From the NCBI GenBank assembly GCA_017432545.1, contig JAFRJA010000206.1, positions 1-39,400 on the forward strand: 39,400 bases of DNA, read 5' to 3'. Below are positions 33,377 to 39,400 of this stretch, piece by piece. The notes beneath the pieces were generated by a model. That model saw only the letters and a program-made list of their open reading frames with translations. It had not been told where the DNA came from and did no database searches. Within the stretch, counting starts at the first letter, position 1; every line of letters begins with the position of its first letter. A program made the translations under genes and the position numbers. The stretch comes from Erysipelotrichaceae bacterium. Lineage in GTDB: Bacteria > Bacillota_I > Bacilli_A > Erysipelotrichales > Erysipelotrichaceae.

Positions 33377-34278
33377 GTTTTTCTCCCTTCCATCTTGCGC
33401 TTATAAAGCGGATAGTTCTTTTTCAGATATGGTCCGGCGATCGCGATTATGACGATAACCGATGATACGAGTTTCAGCATGTAGGCCGGCATATTCAGCC
33501 TTAAGGCGAAGGTGTAGACCAGTCTGAAGATGATCGTTCCGATCACGGCGCAGATGCTTCTGATCCTGATCGAGGAAGATGAACTTAAGATATTGCCGAT
33601 CAGTAAGGAAGCCAGGGATATCGTCAGGATGCCCTGACCGATATCGATATTGACTGATTTCTGTGACTGAGCCAAGAGACACCCTGACAAGGCACAGAAG
33701 GCTCCGGACATGCATAGGCCGATCGTGATCATGATCTCGGGATTGATCGAAGATGATTTGACCATGGCCGGATTATTGCCGGTAGCTCTGATGGCGATAC
33801 CGAGTCTGGTCTTAAGAAAAACGTTAAGTATGATCAGAACTAATATCACGGCGATCAGGGCAATGAATAGAGTCTGCTTGCCACTTAAGAACGTTTCACT
33901 TAAGGCATCTTTAAGCAAGGTAAAGATTGTTACAGTCTTGTTCATATTAAGCAATGATGAGTTGCCCATAATCGCGATATTGATCGAAAACATGGCAGTA
34001 TTCACGATGATGCCGGATAACAGGGAATCGATGCCCATCTTGGTCTGTAAGAAGGCTGTGATAAAGCCCGACAGACAGCCGGCAAAGATTGCCGCTAAAA
34101 TCGACAGATAGGGATGATTGCTGATCGCGACTACGGCTCCGACGGTTGCACCTAAGGTAAAACAGCCATCGGTCGACAGGTCGCAGATATTAAGCATGGA
34201 GTAGCTTAGGAATAAAGCCAGGACGCACAGGGAGCTGATAAGTCCGAGTTCAACGGCTGTTTCAATCAGTAAAGACAT
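33370..34278 (-). CDS. trpY: ABC transporter permease, tryptophan uptake (TrpY-like)
   Basis: A 302-residue permease of the branched-chain-amino-acid type (BPD_transp_2) with about 8 helices. Recognisable pieces are LCDLSTDGCFTLGA-like ICDLSTDGCFTLGATVGA near the N-terminus and the LGIAIRATGNNPAM loop that contacts the ATPase. It starts 8 bases after the lipoprotein gene stops and overlaps the ATPase gene, in one operon. One permease gene implies a homodimer. Confidence 0.85.
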   Translation of the reverse strand: MSLLIETAVELGLISSLCVLALFLSYSMLNICDLSTDGCFTLGATVGAVVAISNHPYLSILAAIFAGCLSGFITAFLQTKMGIDSLLSGIIVNTAMFSINIAIMGNSSLLNMNKTVTIFTLLKDALSETFLSGKQTLFIALIAVILVLIILNVFLKTRLGIAIRATGNNPAMVKSSSINPEIMITIGLCMSGAFCALSGCLLAQSQKSVNIDIGQGILTISLASLLIGNILSSSSSIRIRSICAVIGTIIFRLVYTFALRLNMPAYMLKLVSSVIVIIAIAGPYLKKNYPLYKRKMEGRKTC

Positions 34279-34286
34279 ATATTCTC

Positions 34287-35327
34287 CTATTCAAAGTATT
34301 CGGCTGTTTCCAGTTTCTGAACTTTTGTGCAGTAAGGTTTGAACAGCTCTTCGACATCGTTAAGGTTTAAACCAAGCAGATCAGTGGTATGAGTATTGAT
34401 CGTGGCGATACCATTGTCAAAGGTCTTGACCGCTGTATCAGCCGGTGCTTTTTCATTGACTAAGACATCATAGACCATTTCGGCTGTGACCTGACCTAAA
34501 TTGGCGTAGTCGACACCATAACCCAAGAAAGCACCGTTTAACGCAAAGGAATCAGCTCCGGCATAGTGTGGGATTCCAGCCTTGGCCAGTTCTTCATAGA
34601 TCGAAAGTTCAGCAGTCATGACAGTGTTGTCAGATGGTGTAAAGATCGCTTCCACTTTATCGCTGATCAGCGCCTGTGCAGCCAGTCTGATCTCGTCGAC
34701 GTTGGTTCCAGTCCTTTCGACGATCTCGATGCCTTTGGAACCTAAGATGGATTTGGCCTGTTCGATCGCGGTCTTGGATGAATCCTGGGAGACATCATAT
34801 AAGAGTCCGACCTTCTTGATCTCAGGGTTTAAAGCCAGGATCAGATTCATGATCGCTTCGGTGTCCAGATAATCAGAAGTTCCGGTGATATTCTTGCCCG
34901 GTTTTTCCAAAGAATCGGCAAGTCCTGCCGCCAGCGGATCAGAGACAGCCGCAAAGACGACCGGGATCTCATTGTCTTGAGTCATGGCTTGCATATTCAT
35001 GGCGACTGGTGTAGCGACACCGACCATCAGATCGACATCATCGGCAATGAAGTTGGTGATGATCTGGTTCATGACGTTCATATCTGCATTGGCGTTGTCA
35101 TAATCGATCTTGAATTCAACACCGTTGGTTTCGCCTAATTCTTTGAGTCTGGCGGTGATGTTGTCGCAGATCTGATTCAGTGAAGCATCATCGACGTAGT
35201 TACAGATACCGACTTTAAACTGTTTTTTGTCAGAATCTGTCTCCTGTGGTTTTTCTTCCGATGATTTGCAACCTGCTAAGACTAAGACGATAAACAGACA
35301 TAAGACTAAAGACAATAATTTTTTCAT
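34287..35327 (-). CDS. trpX: Substrate-binding lipoprotein, tryptophan ABC transporter (TrpX-like)
   Basis: A 346-residue binding protein of the ABC_sub_bind family. I place the start at ATG 35327, where AAAGGAG lies 8 bases upstream and the product begins MKKLLSLVLCLFIVLVLAGC; the LAGC lipobox puts the lipidated Cys at 20. The open frame runs upstream to 35489, but that part is T-box leader and not coding. A periplasmic-type bilobal fold follows, with VDLMVGVATPVAMNM and PVVFAAVSDPLAAGL. It captures the amino acid at the outer face of the membrane. First gene of the T-box operon. Confidence 0.88.
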   Translation of the reverse strand: MKKLLSLVLCLFIVLVLAGCKSSEEKPQETDSDKKQFKVGICNYVDDASLNQICDNITARLKELGETNGVEFKIDYDNANADMNVMNQIITNFIADDVDLMVGVATPVAMNMQAMTQDNEIPVVFAAVSDPLAAGLADSLEKPGKNITGTSDYLDTEAIMNLILALNPEIKKVGLLYDVSQDSSKTAIEQAKSILGSKGIEIVERTGTNVDEIRLAAQALISDKVEAIFTPSDNTVMTAELSIYEELAKAGIPHYAGADSFALNGAFLGYGVDYANLGQVTAEMVYDVLVNEKAPADTAVKTFDNGIATINTHTTDLLGLNLNDVEELFKPYCTKVQKLETAEYFE

Positions 35328-35350
35328 GGCTCTTCTCCTTTGCATAAAAT

Positions 35351-35611
35351 AAAAATCCTGTCCCAAATTTGCTGGGACAGGATTGTAATTGTTATCCTGC
35401 GGTGCCACCCGGCTTGGTATCGATGATACCCACTCAGCGCATACATTCATATGCCGGCAGATCTTACGCGGTGCCTTGACGTCGCACATACTCTCTTTCG
35501 ATTTCTGCTTGCCCTCAAAAGTCCATTCGGTCTCACTTTTCTGTCACTTTCCACCCTGCGTGACTCTCTATCTGAAGCTTTATGAAACTTACTTACTCTT
35601 TCTCACTGGTT
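35351..35611 (-). promoter_or_regulatory. T-box riboswitch, tryptophan specific (UGG)
   Basis: On the minus strand the conserved T-box GGGTGGCACCGC (complement of 35399-35410) precedes a 12-bp terminator stem AATCCTGTCCCA/TGGGACAGGATT (35354-35384) with a T-run. Upstream, Stem I has the AGTA K-turn piece, the AGAGAGTCAC..GGGTGG..GTGAC apical part, and a specifier loop reading GAA-TGG-AC (TGG complement of 35523-35525). TGG is the Trp codon, so uncharged tRNA-Trp would turn on the transporter operon downstream. Confidence 0.92.
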
Positions 35612-35617
35612 TAACTT

Positions 35618-35647
35618 ATTCTATGGACAAGGCAAAGGATTTGTCAA
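35618..35647 (-). promoter_or_regulatory. Promoter of the T-box/trpXYZ operon
   Basis: Minus-strand TTGACA (35642-35647), 18 bases, TAGAAT (35618-35623). Its -35 box shares five bases with the -35 of the divergent nucleoside kinase promoter. Confidence 0.75.
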
Positions 35648-35670
35648 TATGTTTTTGCCAAAGGTACAAT
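35641..35670 (+). promoter_or_regulatory. Promoter of the nucleoside kinase gene
   Basis: TTGTCA (35641-35646), 18 bases, TACAAT (35665-35670), 22 bases before ATG 35693; ribosome site GTAAGGAAG. Confidence 0.72.
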
Positions 35671-35692
35671 AGATGGTAAGGAAGTAAATTAT

Positions 35693-37351
35693 ATGACACA
35701 TAAAGCAAAAATACTTAATCTGAAGGACAGAGAAATTACTTTTGAGGACTCGATCCGAATTGAAGATATTCTTAAACAGGTAGAAAAAGAACTGCCTTAT
35801 CCTGTTTATCTGGCCAAACTCGATAACGCTTATCGTACTTTGACCCACGTCACCGAACATGACTGCAATATTGAATTTCTGGATCTGCGCAACCAGGAAG
35901 CCTGGCTCGTCTATCAGAATTCGCTGATCCTGATCTTTATCAAGGCTGTACATGATGTATTGGGCAAGAATGTTCTGATCACTGTCAACAATTCATTAAA
36001 TAAGGGCTTATATATCACTTCGCCGCACAGGTTTACCCGCAAGGATGTAGATGATGTCGAAGAACGGATGGAAGAGATCATCAGAGCCGATATGCCGATC
36101 GTGAAGGAACACATGACCAAGGAAGGGGCCAGAATTTTAGCTCAGAAGCAGAAGCTTATCGAGGCAAACAAGCTTCTTGATTCGATCACCAATATCGATG
36201 ATATCGAGATCTATCGACTGGAAGATGAGATCCAGATCTTCTACAACCTGCTTGTACCATCGACAGGATACATAACGATGTATGACATCGAATTCTACCG
36301 CAACGGCCTGATCCTTCGTTATCCTCATCCTGGGGATCCTTTGGCTTTGGCTCCATATGAGGAACAGGAACTTTTATATAATGCCTTCTCGGAAGCGACC
36401 AAATGGGGTCAGCTGATGAATGTCAATTTTGTCTGTGACCTCAATGAAAGGATCATCTTTGACCGTGTCGAAGACATGGTACTGATGCAGGAAGCCTTAC
36501 ATGAAAAGCGTATCAGCAATATCGCCGATATGATCTGCGAGAAAAAGGCCAGAGTCGTGCTGATCTGTGGACCGAGTTCTTCAGGCAAGACTACTTTTGC
36601 GAAAAGATTATGTATTCAATTGCATGTCAACGGTTATAAGACCCTCTACATGGGCACTGATGACTACTACAAGGAATATGATGAAAGAGTCTATGATGAA
36701 AACGGTGAAGTCGATCTGGAGACGATCAGAGCGATCGATACTAAACTGTTCACCAAACAGATCTCTGAACTGCTGGAAGGCAAGGAAGTCGATATCCCGC
36801 GTTATGATTTCTCTATTCCAGGCAAGGTCTTTGGTGAAAGACTGACCAAGATCGATAAGAATACGATCGTCGTCATTGAAGGAATTCATGCGATGAATGA
36901 TGAACTGACTTATACGATCCCGGAAGAAGATAAATTCAAGATCTATATCTCACCATTCACTCCGATCTCGATCGACCATCACAACCGTATCTCTACGACT
37001 GATGCGCGTCTGATCAGAAGAATGGTCAGAGACCATAAGTTCCGCTCTTCTCCAGCCCAAAGGACCATTTCCATGTGGCCGAAGGTCAGAGCTTCCGAGG
37101 AAAGCAATATCTTCCCTTATAATGCCAAGGCTGATGTCTTCTTCAATTCTAACTGTATCTATGAATTTGCGGTCTTGAAGAAATATGCGGAACCGTTACT
37201 CAAACGTATACAGCGAAATGAACCGGAATACGGTGAGGCACAGAGGATCCTCTCTTTCCTCAAGTATTTCGATCCGATCTATGATGATTCGATCATCCCG
37301 AACAATTCGATCATCAGAGAATTCATCGGTGGATCGGTCATCGTCAAATAA
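35693..37351 (+). CDS. Nucleoside kinase with N-terminal TGS/ThrRS-like region (uridine kinase family)
   Basis: A 552-residue protein. The N-terminal half (about 1-270) resembles the TGS and second additional domains of threonyl-tRNA synthetase (HRFTRKDVDDVEERMEEIIRAD). The C-terminal half is a uridine-kinase-like P-loop enzyme: GPSSSGKT at 293-300, MGTDDYYKE, DFSIPGKVFGER and VIEGIHAMND. This fusion is a known type in Firmicutes and Thermotogales and phosphorylates nucleosides. The function of the synthetase-like part is unclear. Single gene, with a divergent promoter shared in part with the tryptophan operon and a strong terminator. Confidence 0.9.
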   Translation: MTHKAKILNLKDREITFEDSIRIEDILKQVEKELPYPVYLAKLDNAYRTLTHVTEHDCNIEFLDLRNQEAWLVYQNSLILIFIKAVHDVLGKNVLITVNNSLNKGLYITSPHRFTRKDVDDVEERMEEIIRADMPIVKEHMTKEGARILAQKQKLIEANKLLDSITNIDDIEIYRLEDEIQIFYNLLVPSTGYITMYDIEFYRNGLILRYPHPGDPLALAPYEEQELLYNAFSEATKWGQLMNVNFVCDLNERIIFDRVEDMVLMQEALHEKRISNIADMICEKKARVVLICGPSSSGKTTFAKRLCIQLHVNGYKTLYMGTDDYYKEYDERVYDENGEVDLETIRAIDTKLFTKQISELLEGKEVDIPRYDFSIPGKVFGERLTKIDKNTIVVIEGIHAMNDELTYTIPEEDKFKIYISPFTPISIDHHNRISTTDARLIRRMVRDHKFRSSPAQRTISMWPKVRASEESNIFPYNAKADVFFNSNCIYEFAVLKKYAEPLLKRIQRNEPEYGEAQRILSFLKYFDPIYDDSIIPNNSIIREFIGGSVIVK

Positions 37352-37360
37352 GGTATTAAA

Positions 37361-37397
37361 AAAGCCGGAATTGATTGATTTTCCGGCTTTCTTTTTT
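37361..37397. terminator. Bidirectional terminator
   Basis: AAAGCCGGAA-TTGATTGATT-TTCCGGCTTT, with A-run before and CTTTTTT after; serves the kinase gene and the convergent small SH3 gene. Confidence 0.88.
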
Positions 37398-37407
37398 CAA
37401 GATTTAA

Positions 37408-37677
37408 TTATCTGGCGATGAACTGTACCCAAGTGCCATCGTTAGCGATCCACTTGCTGACATCGATCTTGTACCAGATGTAACCTTCATTCTGAGTAAT
37501 CTCATATACATCATACTGAGCAGGCGCATTTGTCTGGCCAAGATAATCAGAATATTTAGATGGGCCACTGCGGATGTTGAGGTTAGTAGTGATAACTTTA
37601 GCAGTACCAATTACTTTGTAACCTGCGCCACCTGCAACTTCGGATAATTCTTCGTCTTTAACTAAATTTTCAGCCAT
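37408..37677 (-). CDS. Small SH3b-domain protein with a double-glycine-type leader
   Basis: An 89-residue protein. The first 17 residues, MAENLVKDEELSEVAGG, look like the leader of class II bacteriocins: charged start, ELSEV pattern and a Gly-Gly cleavage site, with Ala after it. The rest (about 20-89) is a bacterial SH3 domain with the NLNIRSGPS signature and an ending YIWYKIDVSKWIANDGTWVQ, typical of wall- or peptide-binding SH3b folds. AAAGGAGG lies at good spacing before ATG 37677. If the leader works, a C39-type ABC exporter would cut and export the domain; none is seen here. It could also be a cytosolic protein whose GG is chance. Confidence 0.8.
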   Translation of the reverse strand: MAENLVKDEELSEVAGGAGYKVIGTAKVITTNLNIRSGPSKYSDYLGQTNAPAQYDVYEITQNEGYIWYKIDVSKWIANDGTWVQFIAR

Positions 37678-37709
37678 GTTTTCCTCCTTTATACTGATTC
37701 CTAAAATAA

Positions 37710-37715
37710 ATTATA
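37710..37715 (-). promoter_or_regulatory. -10 element of the SH3 gene
   Basis: Minus-strand TATAAT, 33 bases before the ATG. No good -35 is seen. Confidence 0.5.
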
Positions 37716-37837
37716 CCGTAATCTTATCTATTTCGTTACATAAGACCGGTAAACGATAAGATGACCTCACGACATCTTTATCTGTATATCTATACGCAGT
37801 TATGTAAAAAGTGGCAATCAATTTCGTAAATTTTTAC

Positions 37838-37865
37838 AAAAAAGAACAGTTTTTTAGGACTGTTC
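37838..37865 (-). terminator. Terminator overlapping the aldo/keto reductase stop
   Basis: GAACAGT (37844-37850) pairs with ACTGTTC (37859-37865); on the minus strand a T-run follows. The stem includes the last codons of the reductase. Confidence 0.72.
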
Positions 37866-38918
37866 CTCTTCGTTGATATTCATATGCATGATATTTCTGT
37901 ATTTGGAACCGATCGTCCTTTCCAGTTCAAATGGCTCTCCTTCAGGTGTCGGATAGGCTTCAATGAAGTTCCTGATTCCCTTGAGTTCATCTTCACTCAG
38001 TTCAAAAGAGAAGATCTTCAGATTATCCAGGACGTGATTACTGTTGCGGATACCGATGACAGCAGCTGCGACATTATCCTGCTGCAGGATATATCTGGTA
38101 GCAACATGTGGTATTCTGACATCATGTCTTTCCGCTATCTCTTTAAGCAGATAAAGCAGCTTCTGATAGCCGCCCCAACCTAAGGAATCTTCGATGATCT
38201 GCAGGTATTTGACCTGTGATCTGGTTTCAGGAGTGATCTTGTCATATTCCTCATCCAGGTATTTCTCAGAAAGAAAACCTCCGGCTAAAGTACCATAACA
38301 TATCAGAGGAATATCATTTTCCTTGCAGTAAGACTGAAGTTTCTTTTCCGTACGGCGATCAAACAGGGAATATTGGGTCTGGCAGGAAGCGATCTTTACT
38401 CCGGCATCCACCAGCAGTTTAAGATGATCCGCATCGAAATTGGTGACGGAGACATTTCTGATAAGGCCTTCTTCCTTAAGCTTCTGAAGATCTTTTGCGG
38501 TCTCGATCATTCCCGGGATCTCATAGTCCCACCAGTGAAACTGCACGACATCCAGACAGGATTTGTTTAATCTGTTCAGACTTCTTTCGATGATACTTCG
38601 GGTAAAGTCCATGTTGACCTTATCCAGATATTCCAGATCCGGAACATATTTGGTATGGATCTGAACGCCATTTTCTTTATAGTTTCCCTTTTCTTTCAAT
38701 TCTTTGATGAAAGAACCGATAAATTCTTCAACGCCGGTATAGATATCGGCACAGTCAAAAGTATTGCATCCATTTTCCTTGAGCAGATAAAAGGCTTTCT
38801 TTACATCATCAAAATCTAAAGGTCCGTTAAGGCTGTGTCCAAGTGACAGCTGCCAGCAGCCGTTCAGGATCCTGGGGATCACATATCCTTTGGATAGTTC
38901 ATATGTTTCAGTCTTCAT
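37854..38918 (-). CDS. Aldo/keto reductase
   Basis: A 354-residue member of the aldo/keto reductase superfamily. It has the FDCADIYTGVEEFIGSF segment with catalytic Asp and Tyr, the Lys in QIHTKYVPD, the VVQFHWWDY strand with the active-site His, and the RNVSVTNFDADHLKLL and SCQTQYSLFDRR NADP(H)-binding parts. Natural substrates cannot be told. Its start overlaps the end of the upstream TIGR04076-like gene by 11 bases, so the two are co-translated. Confidence 0.88.
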   Translation of the reverse strand: MKTETYELSKGYVIPRILNGCWQLSLGHSLNGPLDFDDVKKAFYLLKENGCNTFDCADIYTGVEEFIGSFIKELKEKGNYKENGVQIHTKYVPDLEYLDKVNMDFTRSIIERSLNRLNKSCLDVVQFHWWDYEIPGMIETAKDLQKLKEEGLIRNVSVTNFDADHLKLLVDAGVKIASCQTQYSLFDRRTEKKLQSYCKENDIPLICYGTLAGGFLSEKYLDEEYDKITPETRSQVKYLQIIEDSLGWGGYQKLLYLLKEIAERHDVRIPHVATRYILQQDNVAAAVIGIRNSNHVLDNLKIFSFELSEDELKGIRNFIEAYPTPEGEPFELERTIGSKYRNIMHMNINEEEQS

Positions 38919-39255
38919 CTTTTTCCTCCTTTAACGGTACGGCCGTTACTTCATTGTGGTGGAAGGTTCTCTTGCCGATCCGGCTGATCATAAAACGTGC
39001 ACCGCAGTTTGGATCCGGGCAGGCGATCTCGCAATCGGTGCTCATCCAGTCGTTTGGATCAGTTATGCGCTGTTTGGCTGGAAGTAATGGCAGCAGGGCA
39101 GATAAGCCATACATGGAAAAAGACCTGTTTTCAGGAAAGATCAGATCCTCTCCTTCAACCAGAAAGTAATCACCTTCACGATGTCCACACACAAAAGGTT
39201 TATCACCTTTAATGACTTCAACTTTCAGATCATACAGTTCGAATCTGTCATCCAT
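38908..39255 (-). CDS. TIGR04076-like family protein
   Basis: A 115-residue protein. The core reads YDLKVEVIKGDKPFVCGHREGDYF..GEDLIF, then SMYGLSALLPLLPAKQRI, then CEIACPDPNCGARFMISRI, the pattern of the uncharacterised TIGR04076 family. The Cys residues (in FVCGH, and the CEIACPDPNC cluster) could bind metal. The C-terminus is acidic. It overlaps the aldo/keto reductase gene, and members of the family often stand beside such reductases as far as I recall. Function unknown. Confidence 0.72.
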   Translation of the reverse strand: MDDRFELYDLKVEVIKGDKPFVCGHREGDYFLVEGEDLIFPENRSFSMYGLSALLPLLPAKQRITDPNDWMSTDCEIACPDPNCGARFMISRIGKRTFHHNEVTAVPLKEEKDED

Positions 39256-39318
39256 AACGTTGCCCTCCGATTGATCGTTTTTCTTATAGATATGATTATA
39301 GATTAACGGAGGAGAAAC

Positions 39319-39400
39319 ATGTTGAGAAACGACCAGATGATTGATCGTTAACTTCCTGAATATTTGACACTCAAAATAGATAATTGTTTTCAGACAAGCG
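39319..39400 (+). pseudogene. Start of a gene with an early in-frame stop, cut by the window edge
   Basis: ATG 39319 has an excellent GGAGGAGAAAC ribosome site and reads MLRNDQMIDR, then TAA (39349-39351), then in the same frame LPEYLTLKIDNCFQTS to the edge. A Tyr codon in place of TAA would give a natural N-terminus. Either a broken gene, a 10-residue leader ORF, or a sequencing slip. Confidence 0.35.

Noticed and set aside
35328..35489. 54-residue N-terminal extension of the tryptophan-binding lipoprotein
   Set aside because: This part is the T-box leader; the signal peptide, lipobox and ribosome site all support ATG 35327.
1..39400. CRISPR array
   Set aside because: No series of regularly spaced direct repeats was seen anywhere in the window.

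Overview
The window reads as chromosomal DNA of a low-GC Gram-positive bacterium (Bacillota). Support for this: strong AGGAGG-type ribosome sites, a classic T-box leader, U-tract terminators, a standalone Sfp-type phosphopantetheinyl transferase, TcdA and an M3 peptidase. The overall gene style reminds me of gut Erysipelotrichia, but that placement is inference. TGA is used as a normal stop in many genes.

Bases 1-11750 hold a candidate secondary-metabolite or lipid-conjugate locus made of two convergent gene groups. The rightward group encodes a MacB-like ABC exporter (ATPase end plus an FtsX-type permease with a coiled coil), an acyl-AMP ligase, a bacterial GH3-family acyl-acid amido synthetase, a GPH-type symporter and a short-chain dehydrogenase. 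The leftward group encodes an acyl carrier protein, a free-standing condensation-domain protein and an MprF/UPF0104-like membrane protein. The Sfp-type transferase needed to prime the carrier protein lies at 27.1-27.8 kb.

Bases 11751-15770 hold a magnesium locus: MgtA P-type ATPase followed by an MgtE-N/CBS protein with only two membrane helices. It is preceded by a leader with a possible short leader peptide and a strong hairpin. Bases 15768-22153 hold a GH43 glycosidase, a tiny membrane protein behind an 18-bp palindrome, a heterodimeric ABC exporter, and an AIM24-family gene interrupted by an in-frame TGA.

Bases 22287-26147 are a 3.9-kb island inserted at the 3' end of tRNA-Ala. A 13-bp copy of the tRNA end lies at the far side, near-identical CCACGGAT double repeats lie near both ends, and an integrase remnant abuts the tRNA. 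Its cargo is an MmeI-like type IIL restriction-modification enzyme followed by a probable structured RNA gene with its own -10 and terminator. tRNA-Ala(TGC) and tRNA-Ile(GAT) follow.

Bases 26400-32600 hold housekeeping genes: a secreted protein of unknown function, the PPTase, a GNAT-MiaA fusion, TcdA, an M3 oligopeptidase, a 2x[4Fe-4S] ferredoxin and a 59-residue protein. Bases 32594-35650 are a tryptophan ABC transporter (trpXYZ-like) under a T-box with a UGG specifier; its promoter overlaps that of a divergent nucleoside kinase gene. The right end holds a small SH3-domain protein with a double-glycine-type leader, an aldo/keto reductase overlapping a TIGR04076-like gene, and a possibly broken gene at the edge.
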